Positions 37,525 to 48,728 of a stretch of DNA of 64,000 nt are shown in pieces (position 1 is the first letter of the stretch; each line of letters starts with the position of its first letter). The stretch is from NCBI GenBank assembly GCA_913056185.1, contig CAJXLV010000010.1, forward strand, positions 1 to 64,000, given 5' to 3'. This stretch comes from an uncultured Bacteroidota bacterium (GTDB lineage: Bacteria > Bacteroidota > Rhodothermia > Rhodothermales > Salinibacteraceae). The notes below the pieces were generated by a model. That model searched no databases. It was not told the DNA's origin and saw only the letters and a list, made by a program, of their open reading frames with translations. Position numbers and translations under genes: made by a program.

Positions 37525-38469
37525 CTATCCGAAACGTCCCGTCACGTACGCCTCCGTGCGGTCCTTCTCGGGGCGCGTGAAGAGCTGGTCGGTCGGGTTC
37601 ATTTCGACGAGGCGGCCCATGTAGAGAAAGGCCGTCTCGTCGCTGATGCGCGAGGCCTGCTGCATGTTGTGGGTCACGATCACAATCGTGTAGTCCTGTT
37701 TGAGCTCCGTAATCGTCTCCTCCACCTTGGAGGTGGCAATCGGATCGAGGGCGCTTGCGGGTTCGTCCATGAGGACGACGTCCGGCTCCACGGCGAGAGT
37801 ACGCGCGATGCAGAGGCGTTGTTGCTGGCCGCCGCTCAGGTCGAGCGCACTGGTGTGCAAACGGTCTTTGACTTCGGACCAGAGGGCCGCCTGCCGCAGC
37901 GAGCGCTCGACGAGGGCATCGAGGTCTCCGTCGTAGCCGTTGATCTCCGCGCCCCACGTCACATTTTTGTAGATGGTTTTGGGGAAGGGATTGGGCTTTT
38001 GGAAGACCATGCCCACACGGCGCCGCACCATGACGGGGTCGGTATTGCTGGCGTAGATGTCCTGCCCATCCACCAGGACTGTGCCCTCCATGGTGGTGCC
38101 TTCGATGAGCTCATTCATGCGGTTGAGGCACCGCAGGAGGGTGGACTTCCCGCATCCGGACGGGCCGATGAGGGCCGTTACCTTGTTCGGCTGAATGTCC
38201 ATGTGGATGCCCTGGAGGGCATGGTTGTCGCCGTACCAGAAGTGGAGGTCTTGGATGTTGAGCTTCGGGTCCATGGCGGGGTCAGTCGGGGCCTCGGGGG
38301 GAGAGGTGGGGGCCGAGTCCTCCGCGGCGTTGGCACGGCCGTTGGGGGAGGGCGCGCGGGGAGAGGAGTCCGAGGACGTGGAGACGTGCTCCGGCGGTGC
38401 CTTGTCGGCAGGCAGGTTGTCGGCGGGAGCGTCGTCGGCGGACTCGTTGGTGGGAAGCATGGTGGGCAT
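37525..38469 (-). CDS. pstB: Phosphate ABC transporter ATPase PstB with long low-complexity N-terminus
   Basis: [77 protein letters not shown]. Confidence 0.95.
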   Translation of the reverse strand: MPTMLPTNESADDAPADNLPADKAPPEHVSTSSDSSPRAPSPNGRANAAEDSAPTSPPEAPTDPAMDPKLNIQDLHFWYGDNHALQGIHMDIQPNKVTALIGPSGCGKSTLLRCLNRMNELIEGTTMEGTVLVDGQDIYASNTDPVMVRRRVGMVFQKPNPFPKTIYKNVTWGAEINGYDGDLDALVERSLRQAALWSEVKDRLHTSALDLSGGQQQRLCIARTLAVEPDVVLMDEPASALDPIATSKVEETITELKQDYTIVIVTHNMQQASRISDETAFLYMGRLVEMNPTDQLFTRPEKDRTEAYVTGRFG

Positions 38470-38518
38470 ACGAAGACGAGCGGGCGAGACGGATAGGCAG
38501 GGGGAGCGGGAGAGGCCA

Positions 38519-39406
38519 TCAGGCCCCGGCGCGCCGGCTTTCAAAGTAGTTGCGCAGCAGGATGGCGGTAAGGTTCATGGTGAACAGCAGAATCATAAGC
38601 ACCACAATGGCGGCAGCGGCGAGGCCCCGAAACTCGTCCTGCGGGCGGGCGGTCCAGTTAAAGATCTGAATCGGGAGCGCCGTGAACTGATCCAGGGCCC
38701 CCTGGGGCACAAACGGCACAAAGGTGAGAGCGCCGACAAGGATGAGTGGAGCGGTCTCGCCGATCGCACGGCTGAGCGCCAGAATGACGCCCGTCATGAT
38801 GCCCGGAGCGGCCATGGGCAGCACGTGGCTGTAGATGACCTGCCAGCGCGTGGCCCCGAGGGCGTAGGCGCTTTCGCGGATGCCGCTGGGAATGCTGCGA
38901 AGGGCCTCCTGGGTGCTGATGATGATGATCGGCAGAATCAGCAGGCTGAGCGTGAGTGCACCGGCGAGGAGGCTGTTGCTCAGCGCGGCGAAGCGAACAA
39001 AGAGGGCCAGCCCCAGGATGCCGTAGACCACGGAGGGGACGCCGGCCAGGTTGGCAATGTTGACCTGAATGAGGCGGAGGAACCAGCCGTCCCGGGCGTA
39101 TTCCTCCAGGTAGAGGGCCGAGGCCACGCCCAGGGGCACCGAGATGAGGGCCGTGAGTCCCATCAGCCACAGGCTTCCGATGAGGGCCGACTGGATGCCC
39201 GCCTCGCCCGGGTTGCGAGACGGCAGGCTCGCGATGAACTGCCCGTCGAGCCAGGGCACGGAGGTAACCACCACATCGACCAGAAGCGTCACGAGCACGA
39301 CGATGCCGAAGATGGTGGCCAGGAAGAGCACCCCGGCGAGAGCAAGGCCGACGCGCTTGCGGTGCAGGCGGCGAAGATTAAAAGACCCGTTGGGGGACAA
39401 CTCCAT
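38519..39406 (-). CDS. pstA: Phosphate ABC transporter permease PstA
   Basis: Polytopic; [57 protein letters not shown]. Confidence 0.93.
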   Translation of the reverse strand: MELSPNGSFNLRRLHRKRVGLALAGVLFLATIFGIVVLVTLLVDVVVTSVPWLDGQFIASLPSRNPGEAGIQSALIGSLWLMGLTALISVPLGVASALYLEEYARDGWFLRLIQVNIANLAGVPSVVYGILGLALFVRFAALSNSLLAGALTLSLLILPIIIISTQEALRSIPSGIRESAYALGATRWQVIYSHVLPMAAPGIMTGVILALSRAIGETAPLILVGALTFVPFVPQGALDQFTALPIQIFNWTARPQDEFRGLAAAAIVVLMILLFTMNLTAILLRNYFESRRAGA

Positions 39407-39463
39407 CGCGATCGAAGAACGCGGTTCGGAAGGGAATAAGGGGGAACGTGTGCGGGGCCGCGG

Positions 39464-40420
39464 CTAATACTGCTCCTGGTAGCGGCGGGTGATGCGGTTG
39501 GCCAGGACGTTCATCGCAAGGGTAATCAGGAACAGCACGAGACCCACAGCGAAGATGCTCTGATACTCGATGGTGCCCTGCGGGGTGTCGCCCTTGCTCA
39601 CCTGCACGATGAAGGCCGTCATGGCCTGGATGGACTCGCGGGGGTCGAGGGTCATCTTGGGAGTGGCCCCGGCCGCCAGCGTCACGATCATGGTCTCGCC
39701 GATGGCGCGGCTCACGGCGAGGATAAAGCTCGCCATGATGCCGCCGAACGCCGCCGGGACTTTGACTCGCACCACGGCTTCGTACTTGGTGGCACCCAGG
39801 GCGTAGGCCGCGCCGCCCAGACTGTCGGGGACGGCGCGCAGGGCATCTTCGCTGAGGGAGGCCACCATTGGGATGATCATAATTCCCACGACGATGCCGC
39901 CGCTGAGGGCGTTGTACACGCCGAGGCCGGGAATGAGGGTCTGGAGCAGCGGCGTCACAAAGGTGAGCGCGAAGTAGCCGTAGACCACAGTGGGCACCCC
40001 GGCCAGCAGCTCCAGGCCCGGCTTCAGAACCTTGCGGACCCACGTAGAGGCGTATTCTGAGATGAAGATGGCGCTGGCCAGGCCCACCGGCAGGGCCACC
40101 ACGGCCGAGATGACCGTAACGAGGAGCGTGCCGCTCAGCAGCGCCCAGATGCCGAAGTACTTCTCCGTGAATTGCGGCGTCCATCGCGTCTCCCCGAAGA
40201 ACTCAGCGAAGGAAACGGACTGGAAGAAGGGGATCGATTCGACGATCAGAACGGCCGCGATCCCGAGGGTGGTGAGCACGCTGACCAGGGCACACGCGCC
40301 CAGGAGGTACTTGATCGCACGCTCCTTTGGGCTGTTGTAGACCTGCTTCCGCAGGTCGTTGGCCGAGCGGGCGGGGCGAGTCGCCTCGTCGGTGGTGGGG
40401 GGCGAAGAAGGGGCGCTCAT
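39464..40420 (-). CDS. pstC: Phosphate ABC transporter permease PstC
   Basis: [60 protein letters not shown]. Confidence 0.93.
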   Translation of the reverse strand: MSAPSSPPTTDEATRPARSANDLRKQVYNSPKERAIKYLLGACALVSVLTTLGIAAVLIVESIPFFQSVSFAEFFGETRWTPQFTEKYFGIWALLSGTLLVTVISAVVALPVGLASAIFISEYASTWVRKVLKPGLELLAGVPTVVYGYFALTFVTPLLQTLIPGLGVYNALSGGIVVGIMIIPMVASLSEDALRAVPDSLGGAAYALGATKYEAVVRVKVPAAFGGIMASFILAVSRAIGETMIVTLAAGATPKMTLDPRESIQAMTAFIVQVSKGDTPQGTIEYQSIFAVGLVLFLITLAMNVLANRITRRYQEQY

Positions 40421-40461
40421 GGGCAGGCAGCCTGTTCGAGAGCTCGTGGACGAAGAGGGCC

Positions 40462-41529
40462 TTACTCGGCGGCTGTGGTGTCGGCGGCGGCCGTGTCACT
40501 CATCGCCGATCGGAGCATCTGCTCCACCCGGGTGCCGGTGACGTCCACGTCCTCGGCGCCAAAGACGGTTCCGGGTGTGCGAGACTGGAAGCGCTCGAGG
40601 GCCAGGGCGTACGCGTCGTCGGGCATGGCGACGTAGCCCACGTCGCTGGCCAGCTCGCCTGCATTCTGGAGGTAGAACTCTACGAATGCCTCGACGGTGG
40701 GCGTCACCTTCGCGGGGTTGACGTAAATGAACAGCGGGCGCGAGAGGGGGCGGTACGTGCCGTTCTGGACCGTCGTGGCGCTCGGCATCACGCAGGGGGC
40801 CCCGCCCTCGGGCTGGTCGGGGTCCACGCCCAGTGCTTTCAAATCGCCTGCGTTGTTCTCGTAATAGGCAAGCCCAAAGTATCCGAGCGACGTTTCCGTG
40901 CCCTTGATGCCTTGCACGAGCACGTTGTCGTCCTCGCTGGCCGTGAAGTCGGACCGGCTGGCCCCACTTTCGCCTGCGATTGCCTCTGTGAAGTAATCGT
41001 AGGTGCCGCTGGCGGTGCCGGGCCCGTACAGGTCGATGGGGCGGTCGGGAAAGTCTTCTCGCAGTTGGCTCCAGCGGTCGATGGGGCTGTTCGGCTCCCA
41101 CAGCCGCTTTAGCTCCTCGGCCGTGAGGCACTCCACCCAGTCGTTCTCGGGGTGCACCACCACTGCCAGGCCGTCGTACGCGACGGGAATCTCAATGTAC
41201 TCCACTCCGTTCTCGGCGGCCTTTTCCATCTCTTCCGGCGAGATGGGACGAGAGGCGTCATTGATTGCGATGTCTCCCCGCAGGAACTTTGAGAAGCCGC
41301 CCCCGGTGCCGCTCACGCCCACGTTCACGCGGGCCCCCTGTGTGTCTTCCATAAACTCTTCGGCCACGGCCTCTGTCAGCGGAAATACGGTGCTCGAGCC
41401 GTCCACGCTTACCGACTCGGTGGAGCTCCCGCCGCAGCCGGCAAGAAATGCGAGCAGTACGAGGCCGACAAGACCCCGCCCCATACGCAAACACGAGCTT
41501 TGAAGGGCGGCCGGGGACAGACAAGACAT
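40462..41529 (-). CDS. pstS: Phosphate-binding lipoprotein PstS
   Basis: Lipobox [56 protein letters not shown]. Confidence 0.93.
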   Translation of the reverse strand: MSCLSPAALQSSCLRMGRGLVGLVLLAFLAGCGGSSTESVSVDGSSTVFPLTEAVAEEFMEDTQGARVNVGVSGTGGGFSKFLRGDIAINDASRPISPEEMEKAAENGVEYIEIPVAYDGLAVVVHPENDWVECLTAEELKRLWEPNSPIDRWSQLREDFPDRPIDLYGPGTASGTYDYFTEAIAGESGASRSDFTASEDDNVLVQGIKGTETSLGYFGLAYYENNAGDLKALGVDPDQPEGGAPCVMPSATTVQNGTYRPLSRPLFIYVNPAKVTPTVEAFVEFYLQNAGELASDVGYVAMPDDAYALALERFQSRTPGTVFGAEDVDVTGTRVEQMLRSAMSDTAAADTTAAE

Positions 41530-41772
41530 CAGGAACGAGGGGCTATGAACAAGGACACGTGCAAAACGAAAAGCATTCGGCAAGATCCATCATAACGCTC
41601 GTTGCGACCAAGGGAAAGCCCTGGCGGGGCGGAGCGCAGCTGCGATATTGGACCGAGCGGGCGAAGGCGGAAAGGCGTTGTGCCTGGCTATCGGACAGGC
41701 TTTACGGGGGAGCGAGATCCGTTCGGGCAATCGATCCGGTTTCTAAGTCCCGTACTGCAGCGCGAGGAGGGA

Positions 41773-42483
41773 CTATCCTTTCATTCGGTACCCTACGCCT
41801 TTCACGGTTTCAATGTACTCGCTACCGATCTTTTGACGAATCTTTCGAATGTGGACGTCGACCGTCCGGTCGACCACATACACGTCGCGCCCCCATACCT
41901 CATCGAGAATTTCTTGCCGGGAGAATACCCGTCCCGGGTGGGAGGCCAGGAAGTAAAGCAGTTCGAACTCCTTTCGCGGAAAGCGCATTTCCGTTTCCTC
42001 GTCGTCTCTGTACTGGTACACCAGGTACCGATCGCGGTCCACCCGTAGGTTGTGCACCTCAATCTGGTCGGGCGGGTCTTCGTAACGGCGAGCGCTGCGC
42101 AGCAGGGCCTTCGCCTGGCTCACAATGACAGAGACCGACACTGGCTTGCCGAGATAGATGTCCGCCCCTACGTCCAAGCCTTCCACCTTGTCCTCCTCCT
42201 CGTTCCGCGCTGTGAGCATCATGATGGGAATGGTGCGCAGGTGCGCATCCTTGCGCAGCTTTTGGCAGACCTCGATGCCGTCCATCTTCGGCATCATAAT
42301 GTCGAGAATGATGAGGTCCGGGGCGTGCGCCCGGGTTTGCTCCATGGCCTCTACCCCGTTTCGGGCAAGAGCCACGCCGAAGCCCTCCTGTTTGAGGTTG
42401 TATTCAAGAAGGCTCAGCAGGTCTTCCTCGTCGTCGACGACGAGCACCGTTGGGGGCTCCGCCTCGGGGACTGATGCGGTCAC
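41773..42483 (-). CDS. phoB: OmpR/PhoB-family response regulator
   Basis: [41 protein letters not shown]-terminal winged helix [17 protein letters not shown]...VKGVGYRM; next to pst genes. Confidence 0.88.
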   Translation of the reverse strand: MTASVPEAEPPTVLVVDDEEDLLSLLEYNLKQEGFGVALARNGVEAMEQTRAHAPDLIILDIMMPKMDGIEVCQKLRKDAHLRTIPIMMLTARNEEEDKVEGLDVGADIYLGKPVSVSVIVSQAKALLRSARRYEDPPDQIEVHNLRVDRDRYLVYQYRDDEETEMRFPRKEFELLYFLASHPGRVFSRQEILDEVWGRDVYVVDRTVDVHIRKIRQKIGSEYIETVKGVGYRMKG

Positions 42484-42714
42484 GACGGTTGAGGGAAGGA
42501 TCTGGGTGAAAATAGACGTGAAAGTGATACCTGCAACGGCAAAGCGCTGTTGTTATCGAACCATTATCATCCCCGGCGGGCGAATGCATTCGCTGCTTTT
42601 TTGCATCCGCGGCGGTGCGCAGCGAGGGACCGGTCGAAGGGAGAGAATCCATCGCGGGGGGGCGCCCGTGGAGAGGGACGTCCCAAGCTTTCCTCTCTCC
42701 CGCCTGGTGGTGCC

Positions 42715-44037
42715 GTGGCGATTGCGCTCGCAAGTCCTTACGATCGCGACATTTTGGACCTTGCCGTGCCGGCTCTGGCGGGGCTGGCCGCGGGGCCGCT
42801 CGTGTCGCTGGTGGATACGGCGTTTGTGGGCCAACTGGGGGCGGTGCCGCTCGCGGCACTGGGGATAAACGCGTCGCTCTTTTCGATGACGTTTGTCATC
42901 TTCAATTTCCTCGCGTACGGCACCACGCCGCGCGTGGGAAAGGCCGTGGGGAACGATGATCGGGCGGAGGCCGGGCGGGTGGTAATGCGGGCGCTCACGC
43001 TGGCGGTGGGGGTGGGGGCTGTGGCGCTCGTCGTCCTCCAACTGCTTGCTCGCCCGGCTCTCGCGCTCATGGGGGCCGGGGAGGAGCTGATGGCACCTGC
43101 GCTCTCTTATCTGCGCATCCGGGCGCTGGCAGGACCCGCGGTGCTCCTCATCACGGCCAGTCACGGCGCCTTCCGGGGCTACCAGGACACCCGCACGCCG
43201 ATGATCGTCACCCTCGGGTTCAATGTCGTCAACGCGGGGCTCGACCCGATTCTGATTTTCGTGTTTGACTGGGGCCTCGCCGGGGCCGCGGCCGCCACGG
43301 CGATTGGGCAGTGGGTGGGGGCGCTCACGTTTCTGTTTCTGTTGCTGAAGGCGCGGCGGAAGGCGCTCGGCATTAAGCTCCAGTTGCCGGCGCTCCAGGC
43401 CCTGGTGCCATTCCTGAAGGTGGGGCGCGATCTGTTCCTGCGCACGGCCTCGCTCGTAGGCACCATGACGCTCGCGACGGCCATGGCGGCCCGCGTGGGG
43501 GTGACGGCCGTGGCGGCCCACCAGGTGGCGGCGCAGCTGTGGATGTTTCTTGCGGTGCTGGTAGATGCCTTGGCCGTCGCGGCGCAGGCGCTCGTGTCGA
43601 AGCACCTCGGGGCTGGGGGGCGAGGCACGGCCCGCCGCGTCTCGAATCGGTTGCTGCAGTGGGGCCTGGGGGTGGGCGTGGCGCTCGGGCTCGGGTTTTG
43701 GGCACTGCGGCCCGTCCTGCCCGGCTTCTTTGCGGACGACCCCGAGACGGTCGAGGCTCTCCGCACTGTCTATCTGTTTGTGGTGGTGCTGCAGCCGCTC
43801 AACGGACTTGTCTTCGTCGGGGACGGCATTTACATGGGGGCGGAGGAATTTCCGTACCTCGCCAAGGCCATGATTGGTACGGCCCTCGCCGCGGCGGTGG
43901 TGCTGCTTCTCGTGAATCCGATGGGCTGGGGCCTGACCGGGGTGTGGGGGGGCATCACGGCGCTGATGGTGGGGCGCCTCGGAACGCTGGCGGGGCCGTA
44001 CGCGCGCCGCACGCTGTTTGCGGAGGCGTCGAGCTAA
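42715..44037 (+). CDS. MATE family efflux transporter
   Basis: AGLAAGPLVSLVDTAFVGQLGAVPLAALGI, GAFRGYQDTRTPM, AAHQVAAQLWMF; GTG start likely. Confidence 0.9.
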   Translation: MAIALASPYDRDILDLAVPALAGLAAGPLVSLVDTAFVGQLGAVPLAALGINASLFSMTFVIFNFLAYGTTPRVGKAVGNDDRAEAGRVVMRALTLAVGVGAVALVVLQLLARPALALMGAGEELMAPALSYLRIRALAGPAVLLITASHGAFRGYQDTRTPMIVTLGFNVVNAGLDPILIFVFDWGLAGAAAATAIGQWVGALTFLFLLLKARRKALGIKLQLPALQALVPFLKVGRDLFLRTASLVGTMTLATAMAARVGVTAVAAHQVAAQLWMFLAVLVDALAVAAQALVSKHLGAGGRGTARRVSNRLLQWGLGVGVALGLGFWALRPVLPGFFADDPETVEALRTVYLFVVVLQPLNGLVFVGDGIYMGAEEFPYLAKAMIGTALAAAVVLLLVNPMGWGLTGVWGGITALMVGRLGTLAGPYARRTLFAEASS

Positions 44038-44080
44038 CCGGCGTCTCCGAGACGGGATGAATCATCCGGGGCGGGACGAG

Positions 44081-44899
44081 TCAGAAGAGCGGGCCCACGG
44101 GGAAGGTGTAGGCGAGACTCGCGGTCACGACGTCGTGTCGCAGGGGGGACCGCCCGCTCGGAAAGAAAGAAGCACTGCCGCGTGACTGGGATGCGGCCCC
44201 GCCTGGGGACGTCTTGGCAGGGGCGGTTGCGTCTTCGAATGCGGAGATGAGACCGGGATTGTACCGCAGGGTGAGGGCGAGACGGCCGCCAGAGCCAACG
44301 GGATAGCCGGCGCCCAGTCCCACAACAACACCGGCCCCCCACCGCCGCAGGCGGCCACGTTCTGCGAGGGCGATGCGCTCTTCGCGTACGTCGGCCGCCG
44401 TGCGGAGGGCCCGTCGCAGCCGTCCATCCAACGCAGCGTCGAGGGAGAGCCCCACCACGGCGTGCAACGACAGCGGGCCGGGGCCGGCCGTTTCGCCTCG
44501 CCCAAGCACGGCCCCCTCCAGGTACGACAGTCGGTATCGCTCGACGGCGTAGCTCTCGGCAAGTGGGCGCGAGAAGTGCCCGCCTTTCCGCACGTACAGC
44601 ACTTCGGGCTGGAGCGCAATGTGTTCGGTGAGGGGGACGATCGCGTACGCTCCGGCGTGGATGTCGATGCGGGGGTTCGCATTTAGGTTGGGGGTGTCCC
44701 CACTGAACGGAACCGCGCTATCGCTCAAAAATCCGAAGGTGGGACCGAGACGAAGGCCCAGGCGCACGTCCTGTGCGGCCGTGGGGGAGGCCCACACGGC
44801 ACTTGCGAGAAGAACCGCCGCGATGGCCCGCCCGCTCCCCGCCCAAAGAAGAGCGCGCAGGGCGGCGCCTGTGCAACGGGAGGATGCCAAAACGTCCAT
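44081..44899 (-). CDS. Outer-membrane beta-barrel protein (PorT/Omp-like)
   Basis: Signal peptide then VRLGLRLGPTFGFLSDS...LQPEVLYVRKGGHF...LALTLRYNPGL, terminal YTFPVGPLF. Confidence 0.7.
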   Translation of the reverse strand: MDVLASSRCTGAALRALLWAGSGRAIAAVLLASAVWASPTAAQDVRLGLRLGPTFGFLSDSAVPFSGDTPNLNANPRIDIHAGAYAIVPLTEHIALQPEVLYVRKGGHFSRPLAESYAVERYRLSYLEGAVLGRGETAGPGPLSLHAVVGLSLDAALDGRLRRALRTAADVREERIALAERGRLRRWGAGVVVGLGAGYPVGSGGRLALTLRYNPGLISAFEDATAPAKTSPGGAASQSRGSASFFPSGRSPLRHDVVTASLAYTFPVGPLF

Positions 44900-44940
44900 G
44901 TCGGAACGGAGTGGGGAAAAGGGGGAGCACGTTGGGGGAC

Positions 44941-47187
44941 TCAAGACGAGAACGGGTCGCCCCAGTCCACATCGTCGGCGCTCCAGGAAGCATTCTCGTC
45001 CGCATCATCGGGCGGGCCGGAGGCGGCCGCAGGCCCATCGGTCGTGGGCTCATCTGCGTCGGTTCCCGTCTCAGCGGCGATCTCGTCGAGCACCGCGTCG
45101 CGGACCTCGGGCGCTGCCTCCTTCGCATCTTTGAGCGCGGCCAGCGGCCACGCATTGCGGCCCTCCGTCTCGTCGTCGCGCCCCACTGCGGCGTTCACGC
45201 GGCGGTGCAGCATGCGAATCACGACCTCCACGTTGCTCTGCTCGTCGCCCCGGCCCACGACGCCGACCAGGGCATCGTCCGCGGGCAGGTCGAGGCGATG
45301 GAGGATGGTGCCGGCGGCGCGGCGGACGGCGTGGTTGAGAATTTTGCGGTAGGCGTGCCGTTCGCGGGCCGGGCGGTTGGGCGGAGGCGGCAGGTCCTCG
45401 TCGCCCAAGGGCTGGTTGCGCTCCACGATTTCCTGCTTGATCTCGTCCGCGTCCGGGACGTCGAGGCCCTTCTCGCGCAGGCGGTTGAGGGCCTCCGCCA
45501 TGGTGGCAAGGTCGTCCTGAGCCTCCTCGGCCTCGGCGCCCTCTACGGGCAGGTACGCATCCACGTCGAAGCCTTCGATCTCTTCGCTCGTCACCGTCGC
45601 CGGGTCGCTCTCGTCGCGATTCTGCGACGGGTTTGCGTCCGCGTCGCCCGCGTCGGCCTCGTGCTGGGACTGCGCCCAGGCGTCCAGGTCCGCGAGCACC
45701 TGTGCCTCCTCCGTTTCGTGCTTGAAGTACTGCCAGTGGTCTTCCTGGTTGAGGCCGGCGTGCGCCACCACGTGGGCGAGATTGTCGGTGTCATTGCCGT
45801 CGGGCAGCGCGCGGAGGGCGCGGCCCACGAACTGCGTGTAGGGAGCGACCGAGCGGAAGGGGCGGAAGAGGGCGGCGATGGAGATGTTGGGGTTGTCGTA
45901 GCCCTCGCCCAGGATCCCGACGTGCACCATGGCGTCGAGGTCGCCGTGCTCGTAGGCGCGGAGGCGGTCCGCCCGTTCCTCGGCCGTCATGCCGCGGCTC
46001 GCCACGAAGGAGGCGTCGATGCCGCGGCTCTGGTACAGAGCGGCGACCTGCTCGGCGTGCCGGATGGAGCAGGCGGCGGCCAGGATCTGGTGCCGCTCCG
46101 TGCCGCGCCGGTTCTTGGCCTGCAGCAGCTGCACGCTGCGGTCCACGATCGTCTCGTTGCAGACGTCCGACAGCGCCACGCCGCGTGAGAACCAGGTCTC
46201 CTCCCGCAGGTCCAAAATTTCTTCGCGGGTGAACGATCGCTCTTCCCCCTCCACGGTGAACGTCATCTCGGACGCGACCGCGTCGACCCGCACAACGTTT
46301 TTGACGTACCCGGCACTGATGGCGTCGGCCAGGTGGTAGCGGTAGACTGGTTCGGCGCGGATGGGCTGCTCGTCGCTGCGGAAGGGGGTGGCCGTCAGGT
46401 AGAGTTTCTTTGCGCCGGGAAAGGCCGCGTTGATGTTCTGCCAGGAGTCGGCGGGGGCGTGGTGCGCCTCGTCCACCACGATGAGGTCGAAAAAGTCGGA
46501 GGGGAAGAGGGGGAGCCAGCCCTGCATCTGCTGCACGTTGGTGACGACGACGTCCGCCCGGCGGCAGTCCTCCTCGTTGACGCGGCCCCGCTCCAGCGCC
46601 ACCACGCGGGGCAGGCGCGCATCCGGCGGAAGCACGTCACAGAAGTGGTAGAAGTTGTCGGTGCCGCTGAAGGTGCCCTCCGCCAGTCCGTCCTTGATCG
46701 TGAGGTTCGGCGCCACCACCAGCACGCGTCCCACCGCGATGCCGAACGGCGTGCAGGCGAGGAGGCCGCTCTTGCCGCAGCCGGTAGGAAGGGTCACCAG
46801 GGCCGGAAGCGAGACGCCCTCCTCCGCGGCGAAGTAGTCACGGAGCGCGATGTATCCTTCTTCCTGCGGCGTCCGCAGCTGCTCGTTGCCGACGATGCGG
46901 GCGTCGGTCTCCTGGAAGTAGTCCCGAGTCTCCGCGTGTTGCTGCTCGTGGCGGGCCCGCAGCGCTTCAGTACGCTCGGTCGTTCCGGCCCCTTTCGCCT
47001 GATTGCACGCGTGACAAAGCGGGTCGAGGTTAAAGACGGCGTGCTCGCCGCCTTTGGCAAACGCCTCGCGGTGGTCGAGGTGCTTCGTTAGCGTGTCGCC
47101 GTCGATTGTGCGCCCGCACTCCGCGCACGTCTGCCCGTCGAAATACTCAACGCGGCGGCGAACGGCCTCGGGGAGGTGGCGGGACAT
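44941..47187 (-). CDS. HNH endonuclease domain fused to SF2 (XPB/UvrB-like) helicase
   Basis: CAECGRTIDGDTLTKHLDHREAFAKGGEHAVFNLDPLCHACNQAKG; TLPTGCGKSGLL, VVDEAHHAPADSW, LTATPFR, QFVGRALRALP. Confidence 0.9.
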   Translation of the reverse strand: MSRHLPEAVRRRVEYFDGQTCAECGRTIDGDTLTKHLDHREAFAKGGEHAVFNLDPLCHACNQAKGAGTTERTEALRARHEQQHAETRDYFQETDARIVGNEQLRTPQEEGYIALRDYFAAEEGVSLPALVTLPTGCGKSGLLACTPFGIAVGRVLVVAPNLTIKDGLAEGTFSGTDNFYHFCDVLPPDARLPRVVALERGRVNEEDCRRADVVVTNVQQMQGWLPLFPSDFFDLIVVDEAHHAPADSWQNINAAFPGAKKLYLTATPFRSDEQPIRAEPVYRYHLADAISAGYVKNVVRVDAVASEMTFTVEGEERSFTREEILDLREETWFSRGVALSDVCNETIVDRSVQLLQAKNRRGTERHQILAAACSIRHAEQVAALYQSRGIDASFVASRGMTAEERADRLRAYEHGDLDAMVHVGILGEGYDNPNISIAALFRPFRSVAPYTQFVGRALRALPDGNDTDNLAHVVAHAGLNQEDHWQYFKHETEEAQVLADLDAWAQSQHEADAGDADANPSQNRDESDPATVTSEEIEGFDVDAYLPVEGAEAEEAQDDLATMAEALNRLREKGLDVPDADEIKQEIVERNQPLGDEDLPPPPNRPARERHAYRKILNHAVRRAAGTILHRLDLPADDALVGVVGRGDEQSNVEVVIRMLHRRVNAAVGRDDETEGRNAWPLAALKDAKEAAPEVRDAVLDEIAAETGTDADEPTTDGPAAASGPPDDADENASWSADDVDWGDPFSS

Positions 47188-47355
47188 GGCGGTGGGGCGG
47201 GCAAGAGAAAGCATCGTGGGCTGCAGCAGGAGGCGAGGGGAGGTGCGCAGCGGCCGTCGGGGCGTGGCAGCGCGCGCCCTGCACCCTCCGTATGATTCCC
47301 TGTCCACTCTGAATCCGAAACGTTGGGGCAAGGTCCACCCCGGGGCTCGCCGACT

Positions 47356-48570
47356 TCAGTTTACGCGCTCGACCTCGTAGCCGCCGTCTTCGATTGCACC
47401 GACGGCGTTTTGGGCCTGTCCGCGCCCGCTGGTGATCACCTCAAAGACCAGGTAGGCCTCGCCCACGTCCAGACCGTCTACGGCGCGCTCGTGGCGCACC
47501 TCCCGGATGTTGACGCCCTGCTCGGCGATGCGCTGGGAGAGGTCGGCCATTTTGCCGGGCTGGTCGTCGATGCGGACGCGCAGGCGAAGCAGTTGCAGGC
47601 GGTCGGTCATGGCGTGGTCGAGCACTTCTTGGAGGCGCGCCGGGTCGATGTTGCCGCCGCAGAGGAGGGGCACCACCGTTTCGCCGGTCACGTCCAGATC
47701 GTCGGAGAGGAGGGCGGCCACAGGGGCGGCGCCCGCTCCTTCCACCAGCTGCTTTGCCCGCTCCAGCAACAGCAGAATGGCCGTCGCAATTTCGCCATCG
47801 GTGACGGTGACGACCGTGTCGACGTGTTTCTCGATCAGGCGCAGTGTCAGCTCAGAAATGTTGCCCGTCGCAATGCCGTCGGCAATGGTGTCGGGATGGT
47901 CGATGGGGACCGGCGTGCCTTTGGCCAGGCTTTGGGGGACGACCGCGGCGCCGGCGGCCTGCACGCCCACCACGCGCACATCCGGCGCCCTGCCGGCGAG
48001 TGCCGTCCCCACCCCGCCGGCCAAGCCCCCTCCCCCAATCGGCACGATCACAGTGTTGGCCTGCGGCACCTGCTCGGCAATCTCAAGCCCGAGGGTGCCC
48101 TGCCCCGCCACAATGTCGGGATCGTCGTAAGCATGCACGAACAGCACATCCTCGCGGGCGGCCAGCGTCTTGGCGTGGCGCATGGCGCCCTGAAAGTCAT
48201 CGCCCACCAGCTCCACGTCCGCTCCGTAGCCGCGGGTAGCGTCGACCTTGGCCTGCGGGGCGTTGCGGGGCATCACGATGGTGGAGGGCAGCCCCACCTC
48301 GGTCGCCGCCAGTGCCACGCCCTGCGCATGGTTGCCCGCGCTGGCCGCCACCACGCGCTCCACCGCCCCGGGCGACACCTGCGAGAGCTTGTTGTAGGCG
48401 CCTCGCGTCTTGAACGACCCCGTGCGCTGCAAATGCTCCATTTTTAGAATGACGCGCGCCCCGGCCCGCTCCGCCAGCGACCGGTTGGAGTCGACCGGGG
48501 TGCGCCGCACGACCGACCGGTCGTCGAGGCGGTCGCGGGCAGCACAGATGTCGTCGAGCGTGACGGTCAT
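47356..48570 (-). CDS. ilvA: Threonine ammonia-lyase with C-terminal ACT domain
   Basis: LKMEHLQRTGSFKTRGAYNKLSQ, ASAGNHAQGVALAA, VPIGGGGLAGGVGTAL; ACT-like LRLRVRIDDQPGKMADLSQRIAEQGVNI. Confidence 0.92.
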   Translation of the reverse strand: MTVTLDDICAARDRLDDRSVVRRTPVDSNRSLAERAGARVILKMEHLQRTGSFKTRGAYNKLSQVSPGAVERVVAASAGNHAQGVALAATEVGLPSTIVMPRNAPQAKVDATRGYGADVELVGDDFQGAMRHAKTLAAREDVLFVHAYDDPDIVAGQGTLGLEIAEQVPQANTVIVPIGGGGLAGGVGTALAGRAPDVRVVGVQAAGAAVVPQSLAKGTPVPIDHPDTIADGIATGNISELTLRLIEKHVDTVVTVTDGEIATAILLLLERAKQLVEGAGAAPVAALLSDDLDVTGETVVPLLCGGNIDPARLQEVLDHAMTDRLQLLRLRVRIDDQPGKMADLSQRIAEQGVNIREVRHERAVDGLDVGEAYLVFEVITSGRGQAQNAVGAIEDGGYEVERVN

Positions 48571-48728
48571 GAGGCGGGCGGTACGGAACAGAGAATAGAA
48601 ACGCGAGGCGAGCACGGGCCGCGGAACGTCCCCCCTCGCCCCCTCCGGGCCCTCTGAAAGATAGAAACGCGGGGCCGCTCGTCCAAATTCGCCGCATCCG
48701 CACTGCCGCGACGCACCTCCGTCTCGTT

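Noticed and set aside
44042-44054. CGTCTC-C-GAGACG palindrome after the MATE gene
   Set aside because: Loop too short for a terminator and a 6-bp palindrome is expected by chance in 64 kb
44773-46188. 471-residue plus-strand ORF opposite the HNH-helicase gene
   Set aside because: Antisense shadow frame; the minus-strand product has complete helicase motifs
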